A DNA stretch of 64,000 nt from Paguma larvata (lineage: Eukaryota; Chordata; Mammalia; Carnivora; Viverridae): positions 9,591,370 to 9,655,369 of the forward strand of contig CM057831.1 of assembly GCA_030068075.1 (NCBI GenBank), given 5' to 3'. The translations under genes were made by a program, and so were the position numbers. This document shows positions 13,620 through 25,223 of this stretch, one piece after another; the first letter of the stretch is position 1; every line of letters starts with the position of its first letter. The notes below the pieces were generated by a model that was given only the letters and a program-made list of their open reading frames with translations, was not told where the DNA came from and ran no database searches.

Positions 13620-14105
13620 CCCCACCCATTCTACTCCTGCGCGCACGTCCCCAGCTTCGCTTCCCGCCGTAACCAGGACAGGACCCCCAGTCCTCAGCAG
13701 AGTGTGAGGCTCGGCGGGAACTGGGCCCTGCTGGTTCTCTTACCCCACCTCCGCCCACGCACCGCGTGGGGACCACCTCCAGCCACACTAGCTTCTCTCC
13801 CGCCCTGTCAAATGCGATAAATTCACCTCTCTCGGGCCTTTGCACTGCTCTTCCTTCTGCCTGGAAGGCTCGGACTATCCTGGTTAAAAGCATTCTCTCT
13901 CCCCCAAAGTCATTCTAGCACACTCTGGATTTTCTCGTTTTCACAGTCCTTATGAGGGCTTGCTTGTTTTCGGGTTCACTGCCTACGTCCCCCAGCAGAA
14001 TGTTAGTTCCGAGGGACTACTCCACCTGCTGCTCTGTCTCCAGGGAGCAGGTCAGGGCCTGCACATAGCGGGTGCTTTATTAACGTTTGCCGACTGACTA
14101 ATCCT
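13620..14105 (+). mobile_element. L2 3' portion
   Basis: cgggcctttgcactgctctt at 13835-13854, then ccttctgcctggaaggctc, is recognisable L2 text. The segment closes with an L2-like tail at gcacatagcgggtgctttat (14061-14080). The left boundary is approximate. Confidence 0.7.
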
Positions 14106-14204
14106 ACTAGAATCCTCTCCTCTACACCTACCCTTAAAGAGTCCTATTCATCCTTTACACTCACCTCAAATGCTACGTCCTCAATAGGACATTTAGGTCC
14201 TTGT

Positions 14205-14345
14205 CACCAAGTTCAAGTCAACAAAGTTTGGGTACCTACTATAGAACAGGCATATGCCAGGCCCTGGGGCGGAGACAATACACAGGATATGGTTACGGTC
14301 CCTGCGGCATTTACAATCTAATGGAACTTTACAAACTGAAGTGGT
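14205..14345 (-). mobile_element. L2 3' end fragment
   Basis: gtacctactatagaacaggcatatgcc followed by aggccctggggcggagaca and catttacaatctaatgg is the reverse complement of an L2 tail. It points toward the plus-strand L2 that ends about 100 bp to the left. Confidence 0.6.
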
Positions 14346-15199
14346 TTCTTCACCCTCTGAACTTCGGTGGGAAGTAGACTGTACAATTAATGGGACAGCG
14401 AATCATGGCGTGCCTCGTAACATCTCTTCTGTTGTAGCAAACCATCATTCGGTAGCTGTTGAACACGCTGTCAGCCAGCGATGCAGGCTATATGCTGAGA
14501 GAGCCGTGTTGTGCTTCTCCCGCCCCCTTTAATTTGCTCCTCTGTGGGTCCTCACATGTCTGAGACACGAAAAGTGAAAGGTTAGAGGCCCGGAATCCCA
14601 TTCTTTCCCAGCGCCAGACTCTCTACATGAAAGAGATTTACACAAGGGCTCTTCATAAGAAATGTAAAGTTTTAGAAAGGTAAAGGTGTATCTTTTGGAG
14701 ATGCTAATGGTTTATAAATAAGCTATATTTGCAGACCAAATAGGATGAAATTAAATAATATATGTGAAAGTGCTCTGTAAATGCTGTACACACACATACA
14801 CATACGACATGATACATACGTAGACATACACACGGAACACACACACGTAAATGTAATTTTGGCATTATTTAACTTTCCAGAGGTCTAAGCATTTGCTGCC
14901 CAAAGAGACTATAAACTCTCTAGGACAGGAGTCATGTCTTACACTTCCTTTCTCTCTCCCATGACACCTGAGCAAAGAGCCTTTGTTAACGGCAGACATG
15001 TGCTCAGATGACCGCGACGCACGTTTAGTTCCACACTCGGGAACTTTGCCTTTCAGAAATAAAATTCTCTGTTCCGAAAACCACCAACGTTTATTTTGTT
15101 CATCTACTAACGAAAGAAACATATTTTAAGTAATTCTATAGAAGACAAGTTTGCTATTGCCATTAAGAAGAATTTTTTTCTTCTAAAACCCCAGAAAGA
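14346..15199. other. Unassigned intronic sequence with CA-rich stretch
   Basis: Single-copy-looking apart from an imperfect CA/TA tract at 14787-14848 (acacacacatacacatacg and similar). No coding or RNA feature is seen. Confidence 0.5.
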
Positions 15200-15467
15200 G
15201 GGGCACCTGGGTGGCTCAGTCAGCTGAGGGGCCAACTCTTGACAGCAGCGCAGGTCACGATCTGGCAGTTGTGGTCTCGAGCCCTGTGCCAGGCTCTGCA
15301 GTGGGCACAGAGTCTGTGTAGGATTCTCTCCCTCTCTGCCTGCCCCTCATACACTTGGGTTCTCTCTCTCTCAAAATAAAATAAACTTAAAAAAAAAAGA
15401 TTCTCTCTTTCCCTCTGTCCCTCTCCCACACTTGCGTACACTCTCTCTAAAAATTTTAATCAATCAA
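15200..15467 (+). mobile_element. Carnivore tRNA-derived SINE with duplicated tail
   Basis: Head ggggcacctgggtggctcag, an aberrant middle, then a CT zone with A-tail at 15321-15398. A second CT zone follows at 15399-15448, again starting gattctctc and ending in an A/T-rich tail. Either the tail duplicated or one SINE landed in the tail of another. Confidence 0.88.
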
Positions 15468-15699
15468 TTAATTAAAGTAATCTCAGTTAGTATTGATTTC
15501 ATTACTTATCTGATCTTATCCTGTCACAATCACCCAATCTACCTCTCCAAAATTCGTCAGGTTGCAGTTAGCTTCAACTAGGCGCATTTCTCCTACTGGC
15601 CCACTAGGTGCAAAGACGACCTGGCAGAGGAGAATTGGAATTCTATGAATTTATGTGTAAGAAAGGAAGTTCAAGCGATGACTGAGAAACTGAGGACAA

Positions 15700-16176
15700 C
15701 AGTCCCCCTTAACCACAGGGGATACATTCCAAGACCCCCAGTGCACACCTGAGGCTGAATAGCACTGAACCCTATATATAGTATGTTCTTCCCTATATAC
15801 ACATACCTATAATAAAGTTTAATTTATAAATTAGGCACAGTAAGAGAGTAACGACAATAACAATAAAACAGGACAATTCTGACAACATACTGTACTAAAA
15901 GCTCTGTGAGTTGGTCTCTCTCAAAGTATCCACTTGTACTGCACTCGCCCTTCCTCTTCTCGTGATGACATGAGAGGACAGAAGGCCTCCGCAACGGGAG
16001 GAAGTGAGGTGACCGACACGAAGTGAAGCGAGGCGCTGTGCCGGAGCGCTAGGCGACTGCTGACCTTCCGGCCATCCCTGACGTCTAAGGGGGATCATCT
16101 GCTTCTGGACCACAGTTGACCATGGGGAAGCGAAACCATGGAAGGCAAAACCGTGGACGGGGAGGCAAGGGACTAC
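15700..16176. mobile_element. Tigger-like (Tc1/mariner class) DNA transposon fossil
   Basis: The left end cagtcccccttaaccacagg runs into cattccaagacccccagtgc, cactgaaccctatatatag and aatttataaattaggcacag, all close to a mammal-wide nonautonomous Tigger-type consensus I recall. The right end, read in reverse, begins gtagtccctt and contains ccacggttttgcc, an imperfect inverted repeat of the left end. No transposase frame remains. The exact subfamily is not determined. Confidence 0.7.
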
Positions 16177-17080
16177 GTAATGATGGCGTGACAAACGAAG
16201 ACACTGTGAGATACTATAGCAGGGCACGGAACTAGAGGAGCTCATTATTCTTGGCAAAACAAATTATAAAAATGCCGACTCTGGGCTAATAAATGAAAAA
16301 AATCTCACCATGTGTGTGAACACAGAGAGCCCACGGCTGGCTGCCAGCATTCCTGGGAGTCTGTAATTACACACCAGCAGGTAGAGACTCCGATTGTGAC
16401 TATGTAGATTTGTTTTAACTACTAACAAAGTAAAGCATTTAAAAATCTTCCTACCCAAGTATCTGTCCGTGGAGTTTCTAATTTCAGCTATCACTGACCC
16501 CAGCTTTTACACTCGGTTTCTCAAACAAAAATGAAGAGCCATACTGATCTCCCTTAACTAAATCAAAATAGTTGTAAAATCAAAATCAAGAACCAAGGAA
16601 GCATAAAAATTCTTCGACCTTTGTTCAGGGAAGGTAGAATACAACTGTAGAAGAAAAAGAGGGCCTTCCTTTAGCTCACTACCCAAATCCGCAATCCGAA
16701 GAACCCTACGGCCACAGCTGGGGCAGGCTAAACAAAAGCCCTCCAGAAGGCAGCCGCATCCTACTCCGGTGAACTTGTGAGTGTGTGACCTACGGCACAA
16801 AGGGGCCTCCGCGGATGTGAACAGGGGATGGGGAGATGACCCTGGATCCGTCCGTTCACTGGAACCACAGGGTCCTTCTAAAAGGAAGCCGGAGATCGGG
16901 GCAGGAGTGGGAGATGTGACAACGGGTGCACGAGGCGGAGTGCTGGGAGGAAACTTCCAGAACCAAAGCGCGCAGGGACCTCTAGAAGTTAAAAACAGCA
17001 AGGAGATGGAGTCTCCAGAGACTCCAGATGGAATCGGTCCTACTGGTGCCATAATTTTAGTCCCGTGAGACCCCCTTCAG
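16177..17080. other. Unassigned intronic sequence
   Basis: Single-copy-looking. 16680-17070 is GC-richer and holds long overlapping reading frames on both strands with no recognisable domain, so I do not call a gene. ataatttta at 17051-17059 sits about 30 bp upstream of the U6-like sequence. Confidence 0.5.
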
Positions 17081-17188
17081 GTGCTCACTTCAGCAGCACA
17101 CAGACTAAAATTGGAACGACACAGACAAGACTCGCACGGCCTCTGCGCAAGGATGACGCGCAAATTCGTGACGCGCGCCGTGTGTTTT
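17081..17188 (+). pseudogene. U6 spliceosomal snRNA pseudogene
   Basis: Near full length against U6 (about 107 nt): gtgctcacttcagcagcaca, then ctaaaattggaacgacacag, then ctgcgcaaggatgacgcgca and aattcgtga. Several differences lie in conserved positions: the ACAGAGA box reads acagaca, and the 3' end reads acgcgcgccgtgtgtttt in place of the usual aagcgttcc region. The upstream proximal sequence element of pol III U6 genes is not apparent, so this is probably a retrocopy. Confidence 0.92.
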
Positions 17189-17283
17189 CACGGTGAGCAC
17201 CAAGTAACGCACAGAACTGTCAAATCACTGCAGGGCACGCCTGGAACCAAATACACATTGTATGTGAACCACCCTGGAATTAA

Positions 17284-17447
17284 GGGGCGCCTGCGCGGCT
17301 CGGTCGTTGAAGTGTCTCACTTTGGCTCAGGTCGCAATCTCACGGTTCGTGACTCGGAGCCCCACGTTGGGCTCACTGCTGTCAGCACAGAGCCCACTTT
17401 GGATCCTCTGTCCCCATCTCTCTCTCTGCCCCTCCCCCACTTGTGTG

Positions 17448-17481
<34 letters not shown>

Positions 17482-17510
17482 AAAAATAAACAAACATTAA
17501 AAAAACTATA
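17284..17510 (+). mobile_element. Carnivore tRNA-derived SINE
   Basis: Head ggggcgcctgcgcggctcgg, cat-type body, a pure (CT)n zone at 17456-17480 and an A-rich tail. Target-site duplication: ctggaattaa at 17274-17283 and 17511-17520, exact. Confidence 0.95.
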
Positions 17511-17582
17511 CTGGAATTAAAATAAAACTCTGAGTAACCTTTTTAAAAAAGAAAAAGAAAACAAAGACTCATTTCTGATTTC

Positions 17583-17692
17583 TGACCTCTAGAACTGTAA
17601 GATGATAAATTTATATGGTTTCAAGCCACTATGTTTGTGGTCATTTAGCACAGCAACAATAGGAAACGAACACAACATTTTATTATACTTCT
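17583..17692 (+). mobile_element. MLT1-like MaLR LTR, 3' end fragment
   Basis: acctctagaactgtaagatg, then tttcaagccactatgtttgt and cagcaacaataggaaacgaa, fit the recalled 3' end of MLT1 LTRs. Only the tail survives. Confidence 0.65.
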
Positions 17693-18720
17693 AAGGATTG
17701 TGAAGCTTCATAGAGGTTATTACCACGAATTCAATTGAAGCTCTGATGAAAAACTACATAAGAGGGTTTGAAGCTGCCGTGTCTTTCCATACTACCCGCT
17801 TCCGTGGGAACTGCCAGCGTCTAGAGAGCTTTGAGAATAGAAAACAGACATAAGGACAAAGGAAAAACGCGATTTTGTAGAAGATAAGGAAAGCATCTGC
17901 TTCTTGTCTACTATGTACTGGGCAAATGCAGGACTCTGGGAGCTTACAACCATGTGAAAGTAGTAACAGTGCATCCGTCAGTGTAACATGGATAAATGAA
18001 AAGTTAGGTGACATGGTGACATCCCCAGGACGTGAGAGCAGAGCCTGGAAAGAGAACAGACTCGTCTACACAAACCGGTCTGTAGACCCAACCAGCCTGA
18101 AGGGGTACGCGTAGGGACGTTGCCCTGTAATAGAACCAAAGTCTCAACTCCCACCTTTCTAAGGAGGGAGGTCTCTAGAACTGCTTTTTACTTTGACTTT
18201 CAAGGCAATTATATTCTAGCTGTACTTCTGTTTTGTATAGGAGACCCCCCCCTCCTTTTGACCTGGGAGATGGGGGACACCCAATGCGATACCGAAAACG
18301 GTCAGAAAACACAACTGGTTTCTACTCGTGTTTATAGTTTCTGTCTAGACTGCAGCCACTTGCTTTTATCAATAGGTGGTGAGCTTGTATTGGCTAGGCA
18401 AACGCTGATCGTTTATTGAAACTAAAGTAGGTACTAAAAAGCAATCTTTAGGCACCATCGGATGAACAGATGAGAAAATGTGAGCACGCAAAGAGGTCGA
18501 ATGCCTTTAAACCAACAGAAGATGTGTTTTTCCTAAATTGCCACGAAACTGCGGTCTGCACAATACGCATGCGCTATGTTAGCGGTGCCATAAACCCAGC
18601 TCCCCAAGTAAAGCTGACGGAGCACACGAGTTTAACACTTATTCTCACTACTTGATTCTACACTTTATTCCTTACTATTTAAAAGAGACTGTCAACCAAA
18701 ATAAGATAATTTTAAGGGTA
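17693..18720. other. Unassigned intronic sequence
   Basis: Mostly single-copy. 17905-17960 (ctatgtactgggcaaatgca, gagcttacaaccatgtg) could be a very decayed L2 or MIR piece, too weak to call. Confidence 0.45.
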
Positions 18721-18751
18721 CTTTTTTTTCTTAATATTCATTTATTTTTGA

Positions 18752-18793
<42 letters not shown>

Positions 18794-18950
18794 TCGGGTG
18801 AGAGGCAGAGAAGGAGACACAGAATCCGAAGCAGGCTCCAGGCTCCGAGCTGTCAGCACAGAGCCTGACGCGGGCTTGAACTCACGAGCCAAGAGGCCAT
18901 GACCTGAGCCGAAGCTGGACGCTTAACCTACTGAGCCACCCAGGCACCCC
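18721..18950 (-). mobile_element. Carnivore tRNA-derived SINE
   Basis: Antisense tail, long (GA)n run at 18754-18783, body and reversed head gagccacccaggcacccc. Flanks share caaaataagataattttaa (18697-18715) and caaaataagagaactttaa (18951-18969), a likely long target-site duplication with two mismatches. It lies about 270 bp downstream of the exon at 19219 in transcript direction. Confidence 0.93.
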
Positions 18951-19192
18951 CAAAATAAGAGAACTTTAAACATCACTCTTTTCCTTCTTTCTCCCCAGCC
19001 TAGTTCCACCTAATGCTACATGAAAAAAAAAACAAATGTATTTTTAAAGCTTATCAAGTCTCGAGCCACGCACGTGCGCGCGTACACACACACACCTTTT
19101 ATTTTCACATTACTTCTTTACTTCTTCCTGAAAAGATGGAAACAGACAGTCCCTGGCTTAAGAACCTTGAAGGAAAAGCTCTTTGGTTCCTA

Positions 19193-19408
<216 letters not shown>

Positions 19409-19989
19409 TCATTTTGCACGCTGGTATCATTTCCAAAGGTAGACGCCAGGGGGGATGCGAGGGGGCCCACCACATGGACAGTTGAAGAAGTGAAACAAAG
19501 AAATGGCAACATTTGTGGCTCCGGTGTGGCTCTGTAAAAACCCATCAGCGAGCAGGACCCGAACCGTTCTGAGTATACACAAGTATGTACGAGAACACAT
19601 ATGCTCCACCGTAAGGAGAAAAAAAAAGTTTTGAGGGTTTTAATGGTGTTTCTGGAAAATCGTAACATTCAATACCTCCTTTTTCTTATCTCCATTGCAA
19701 AAGATTACATACACACGGCAAACATATACGTGAAGATAAGAATCAGCGATATTTCCTGTGCTAAAGGGTGAGTCAAAAAGCAGAGTCGCGATAATCAATC
19801 ATTTGGGGGAAGAGTAGACAGAACTCAGTCACTGCTGAGGGGGACAACGGCTTTATATAGGGGCCCATCGATGCTCGTATCTCTTCTACTTTCTCAAAGT
19901 TTTACAGTTTAACATAAAAATGTACTTACTTGGTGACTATACTCAGGAATGCATAATAATATGCCAGTATCTTTCCATCTGCATTTACT

Positions 19990-21530
19990 GGGCTTTTCAA
20001 GTATTTTTTAAACTGTTATTAGCTTTTACAGACAACATCCATTGAAAATGAAGGAAGTTTCTACCACTTTCGATGAAATGATTTCATTGGCTATATGGCT
20101 AATAACTAAGGTAGGGCAAAAGATTTTACCTGCGATAAACTTCGTAATACTATAAATCAAACTATCTTCAATATTTAAAAATGAACTGGTTGACCCAGAG
20201 CCAACACCGTCAGTTACTAATTACCAGCACCAATGCAATTAAGCACTTTTTCTAATAGTGGCAGGAGGTGTATTCTGAACCAACGGATCCTCAACCCCAT
20301 CTCTTCATCTAACTAACAACACACGCAGATCATAACAGCTGATGAGATTAGAAACACTGGTGAAACGGCTCGCTCTGTTTAAAACTTCCAACACTCTCAT
20401 TAGCACTATCCTTAAACTAACCGTTCCAGGTGGGAAAAGACACATTTGCCATCATAAGCCTCCTGAGATAGTGGGAAAGTGAAAACTCAAGACAACATAA
20501 GTAAGTGTATTCTTACTGTTTGCTCAACGACAGTCGTGCCAATCATCCTACCCAGCTGGTTTTGGCACCACCTTGATCACCACGGGACCAGCTGGATAGA
20601 TCTTTCCTTCATCACAAAGAGGAAGTAGGAGACAAAACATGCACTCATAGTGATTACCAAGACTGTCTCTTAGAACAAGAAATGGGGCAGAGCGTGAAGA
20701 AGGGGACCCGAACGACAGTCCTTCCACACAGCAGATTTTCAAATAATTCCAACTACATTTTGACCACAAAAAGCATCAAACTTTGGAGATCAAATACTAC
20801 ACTAATTTTAAGAACAGTCTTAGAGGATCACTTAAATTATGAAGAAAGACCCTTCGATGGAATTATTGTAATTGTTAGCCTTATCAGTGGCTCCTACGCC
20901 AGTTCTTTGAAGCATTTTCCTCAAAAACGATCATTTATTATAGCCAAGATGACCGACATAGTAGAAAAAAAGAAAGAAAACGGGGACGTCTTTGGCTTAG
21001 AGGGTGAAGGCCTAGAGCGTCACTTTCTCCGGGAGTCTGGAGGTGGGGATAAACGGTGCGCTGCTGGTGAGATCTGTCCGATGAACGTGCAACAACGCAG
21101 AGTCCCCAACTGGGGACAGCCACTTGACATAAGCGGTTTAAGAACCGGCCATCCATCACCTGTGGAACGCTAGGTTTTATTTTAAGATGCCATTCTCTAA
21201 CAGTACCTGCTCCTTTGACCCCCTATTCCTCTTAACCCAAGGCCTAATTATTCTAATAATATGTCTTAGCTGCTAAACGTTGTCTAATTAAAGGGCTTTG
21301 AAGAGACAGCTATTCTTGAGAAACATAAAAATAAACCCTTATGAAGGTTCACCATCAGAAGCTCATTTGGCCAAGCCACCCATTAATTAAAATGCCCAAA
21401 GAGACCTGCGTCTGGCAGTAAATACTCATTACCAGAACACATCAAAGAGCTTCTTAAATACAACAGGATGATTAATTTTGTGATTTCCAAAATAAGTGAT
21501 TTTCTTGTATTAAAAAAAAAAAAAGACTCT
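19990..21530. other. Repeat-free AT-rich intronic block
   Basis: No interspersed repeat is recognised over about 1.5 kb. It contains homeodomain-type TAATTA cores: taattaaagggctttgaag near 21286, cccattaattaaaatgcc near 21381 and gatgattaattttg near 21468. It also has a cttatcag GATA-type site near 20879. A 163-codon open frame on the plus strand (20682-21173) matches nothing I know. Regulatory function is only a possibility. Confidence 0.3.
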
Positions 21531-21599
21531 TTCTATTTTCTAAGTACTTTGTTTTCCTAAAATGATTGCAGAGTTCTCAAAATCGCTACACAGGCCAGG

Positions 21600-21740
21600 A
21601 GCTGGTGGAATGAAGCCTAGTCCTGTTTTACCTCCACAGTGACACACTGGTTGTCCTTGGACAAATCATTTATACTGCCAATAACCCCACCTCTTGATCT
21701 GCTAAACAGAAATAAACTCTGTTACATGCTAGGACCAAAG
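21600..21740 (+). mobile_element. MIR fragment
   Basis: tggttgtccttggacaaatc followed by atttatactgccaataaccccacctcttgatctgctaaac resembles the MIR core (gtgaccttgggcaagtcac...cctcatctgtaaa). Strongly diverged. Confidence 0.5.
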
Positions 21741-21759
21741 AAAGGATAGAGTATTGGGG

Positions 21760-23823
21760 AATAAACTGGTACTACGATTAAGAGTTACCATCTGTGATGT
21801 AACTTTAACTTCCAAGGACATTTAAAAAGCAGTTTTCAAAAAGGTCCACTCAGTACTCTACAGAGATTATTTCGGCATTTGGTTCTTCGGGATGGGATTC
21901 TGCAGAGCTTAAAGGTAATTATTATATACATCAATTGTCACTGTTAATGTGTTTCTGGTTAAAAGGTATTTTTGATAGCACGCTGGGTAACAGAGCTTAA
22001 ACTCTATGGAATTTTCCCAAAGACACCTACAGCACCCCTACAGTTAGGCATACAAAGATCAACGAGTCACTTTTCTCAAGTGCTGGCTGCGAGCGCCGAT
22101 GTTTTTTTCTTAGTCACTGTGCTTGATGTTGAAGTTTTCTCTGCTTTGGGAGCCCTGCGCTCTTCTGGAACCCAGAACGGCTCTGTGTCACTCAGACCCC
22201 GGCCTCCGCTCTCATTCCTGCCCATCTTACCACCACCGCCACGCCACCCCGCCTCCCGTCCCTGCTAGTCTGCTTTCAGAGTAAAGCCACGGGGGCTGGT
22301 GGGTGTGCCAGGAAGCCGGCAGCCTGCAGTGGTTTCCAGCCTCTGCTGAAACCGCCTCTCGGCTGCCCGCGGGCAAATGGCTGCTTTCTGTTGGCGTGGG
22401 CCCTACAGGCAGGCGGCGAAAATTCTGCAAGCTCACGTGTGATGTTTAACTTCCAGCGAAGAAACCCAGAGCCGCAGCCCAGCCTGGACTTGCCACAAAG
22501 TCACGGCATCTCAACGAACACCGGGGAGACTTCAGAATGCAGAAGAAACCAAGTGGCTTCTGAAACACTCAATATTCAAAGTAAAATACATTCTGAATAG
22601 TGTCGGGATAAACCCCAGGGGAAAGGAGCGCTAACGAATCCCTTCTCCTTCCTCCAGGAGGTTCAGGGAGCTAGTTCTCCTAAATAGCAGACGACACACG
22701 ACCCCATCCTCTGTCCCCAGCTTCCCACGCTCCAGCCCTGCCACCGTGGGTCCTTCTTTGACAATTCGCTACTTGTCTACCTAGCCGCCACTCTACCTCT
22801 GGGGCCAACTTCAAGTTTCTTGTCTATCGCAGCCTCATTCCGACCATGACAGTCCAGACAAGGGGGACTCTCAGCTAAAAGGAGAAAATGGGTCTCCTGT
22901 TTCAAGCTCTTATCACAATAAATCACAGAGCACTGGACTTCTTTCATCTCTCTTATCTGCTCTTCCTCACAAAGTGGGAAGACGCTCGTGACACCTCGCG
23001 AGGAGCAGGAAACTCTTAGAAGTGGAGGGAACGAATCTGAAGGTGAAAGGTACGTGGGGCAAGCGCGCATATAAAGTCGGCTTCGGAACTCACTGCTTGT
23101 CATTTCGTCCTAATCTGACTCAGGAAGAACTATCTCGTGGTACATTTAGATTCTAACCTTTCGGAGAGCAAAAATACACCCGAGGCGGTCTGAACTTCCC
23201 TCGCCCAGCCTCGCTGGAGTATCAGAGGCAGGCCACTAATGGGATGGTGGTGGGGAGCCGACGTTTCTTAAAATAAGTCACTTTTCCACTATAAACAGAC
23301 AGCGTCTCCATTTGTCTGCGAAGTCTGTGACTCTCACCGATCCAGAACGCTAGCTGAAAATGAACGTCCCCGACGGCAGGTCAGACAACAGGGCAGAAAG
23401 TTTTCATTTTTCATGATAAAGAAACAGCCCGGTCTAAGAGGGAGGAAAGGGGCCCGTGTGCTAAGCTGAGATGGCTACCTGAGAGCACCTCTGCCAAGTC
23501 CAAGCTAACCGCAGCTGCCAGTTCTCTGCTCTGCCACTCCGTTCTATCATTTCTTCTTTCGACACCCATGGAAACGACTTCCTGTTTATCAAACAAATGC
23601 TCCTTTCCAGAAGAGCCAGGGCCAGGCCGAGAGAACTCAGCTGCCGGGGGCAGGTTCGCAATGGTGCACTCGCTCTCATATCATACAGGTCCCTAACTCC
23701 TGCGGGCCCCAAGCTGCCGCTGCCCGGAGGACAGAGGTTTGTTAACTTTGTTTTCCTTGCCAAGACGCCAGCCACATTACACCAGGCTGCTTTACTCACT
23801 GCTGCTTCTAGTTGCAATCATTT
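21760..23823. other. Unassigned intronic sequence, partly GC-rich
   Basis: 22090-22500 is GC-rich (for example ctgcccatcttaccaccacc) but poor in CpG. 22630-23800 is single-copy with several chance frames of 60-118 codons on either strand. None has a recognisable domain or consistent splice sites. Confidence 0.45.
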
Positions 23824-23824
23824 A

Positions 23825-23871
23825 TTTTTTAAGTTCATTTATTTATTTTGAGACAGCACAAGAGGGGAAGG

Positions 23872-23905
<34 letters not shown>

Positions 23906-24040
23906 ATGAGAATTCCAAGAAAGCTCCAAACCGTCAGCACAGAGCCTGACTCGGGGCTCACACTTGTGAACACTGAAATCATGACCTGAGCTGAAATCAA
24001 GAGTCGTATGCTTAACAGACGGAGCCACCCAGGTTCTCCC
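23825..24040 (-). mobile_element. Carnivore tRNA-derived SINE
   Basis: T-rich start, (GA)n at 23875-23904, body and diverged reversed head gagccacccaggttctccc. No clear target-site duplication, so it is probably an old copy. Confidence 0.9.
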
Positions 24041-24049
24041 AGCTATCTC

Positions 24050-24345
24050 TTTTCTTCACGCTGCCAGGCTTCCAGGCCAAAAACCTTGCTGTCACCCCCT
24101 TCTCTTCCTCCACACCCATGTCCAATCCATCAGCAGATTTCATTAGCTCTACCTTCAAGATATACCCAGAATTCAAAAATCCCCACCCCACCTCCACCCC
24201 ACCCTGTGTCAGCAAGCTAGCCAGCAGCCACTACCACTATCTCCGGGATCAACATAATAGCTCGTCACGCTGCTCCTAACGAGTCTCCCTGATTCGGCCC
24301 TTGCCCCTGCTATCTACTCTCAAAACAACTGCCAGAATAATACGC
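24050..24345 (+). mobile_element. L2 fragment interrupted by SINE
   Basis: catgtccaatccatcagcag at 24117-24136, then cacgctgctcctaacgagtc and cagaataatacgc, are diverged L2 3' text. The segment is cut at its right end by the SINE at 24348. Confidence 0.6.
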
Positions 24346-24347
24346 TT

Positions 24348-24569
24348 TTTTAAAAAAAGGTTTATTTATTTTATTTTTGAGAGACAGAGACGTAGCGTGA
24401 GCGAGGGAGGGGTAGAGAGAGAGGGAGACACAGAATCTGAAGCAGGCTCCAGGCTTCAGGCTCAGAGCTGTCAGCACAGAGCCTGATGTGGGGCTCAAAC
24501 TTGTGAACCACGAGATCACGACCTGGGCCGAAGTTGGACAGCTTAACCGACTGAGTCACCCAGGCACCC
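24348..24569 (-). mobile_element. Carnivore tRNA-derived SINE in L2
   Basis: Complete from antisense tail to reversed head gagtcacccaggcacccc. Target-site duplication: ccagaataatacgctt (24332-24347) and ccagaatagtgtgctt (24570-24585), three mismatches, implying an old insertion. Confidence 0.94.
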
Positions 24570-24589
24570 CCAGAATAGTGTGCTTCTGA

Positions 24590-24850
24590 AAAGCTTTTTA
24601 TTTTGAAATAATCACGGATTCGCAGGAAGTTGCAAAGACAGTACGGACGGATCCCATGTACCCTTCACCCACTTTCCTCCACCGGGCAAATCTTACATAA
24701 TCACAGAACAAACCCAGACTCTGACACGGGTACACCATGAGAAGCGTACTATCTCATATCATGTGTGTACATGCATGGAACTACCGCTGCAACGGAGATA
24801 CAGAATTACTCGGAGTTTCTCATCACTGAGTGCTCCCGCAGACATGGAAA
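24590..24850 (-). mobile_element. Old L1 fragment
   Basis: tttttattttgaaataatca, then ggatcccatgtacccttcac and caaatcttacataatcacag, match the recalled reverse strand of an L1M-type 3' region. No frame remains. Confidence 0.5.
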
Positions 24851-25037
24851 CAAAATCACACTGTGTTTTCTTCTCTGTATCCCAAGTAAATTCAACTTTT
24901 CCCTTAAAGGTCCTGAGAAAACACAATTTCTTTGTGAGACACAGGCACAAGATATGCCTTAATTCTTAAAGTTTTAAACTAGGACTATTTCTATTTTTTC
25001 TTATGTCTCCTTACTATATACAAAAGAATGTTATACA

Positions 25038-25223
25038 GGGGCGTCTGGGTGTGGCTCAGGAGGTTAAGCGTCCAAGTTTCGCTCAGGTCATGATCTTGCG
25101 GTTTGTGAGCTCGAGCCTCGCTTCTGGCTCTGCATTGACAGCTCAGAGCCCGGAACATGCTTTGGATTCTGTGTCCTCTTCTGCGCCTCCCCGCAAAATA
25201 AGTAAATACACATTAAAAAAAAA
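25038..25223 (+). mobile_element. Carnivore tRNA-derived SINE
   Basis: Head ggggcgtctgggtgtggctc, body gagcccggaacatgctttgg and a short tail ttaaaaaaaaaa. The CT zone is nearly missing, so the copy is shortened at its 3' end. Confidence 0.9.

Noticed and set aside
16558..17052. 164-codon minus-strand frame in GC-rich DNA
   Set aside because: Low-complexity Pro/Ser-rich translation, an overlapping 95-codon plus-strand frame, no splice context and no known family.
17051..17188. Functional U6 gene
   Set aside because: Although a TATA-like box is at the right distance, the ACAGAGA box and 3' end are altered and no proximal sequence element is evident.
20682..21173. 163-codon plus-strand frame
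   Set aside because: No recognisable domain, antisense to SIK3, no promoter or polyadenylation context; a chance frame is more likely.
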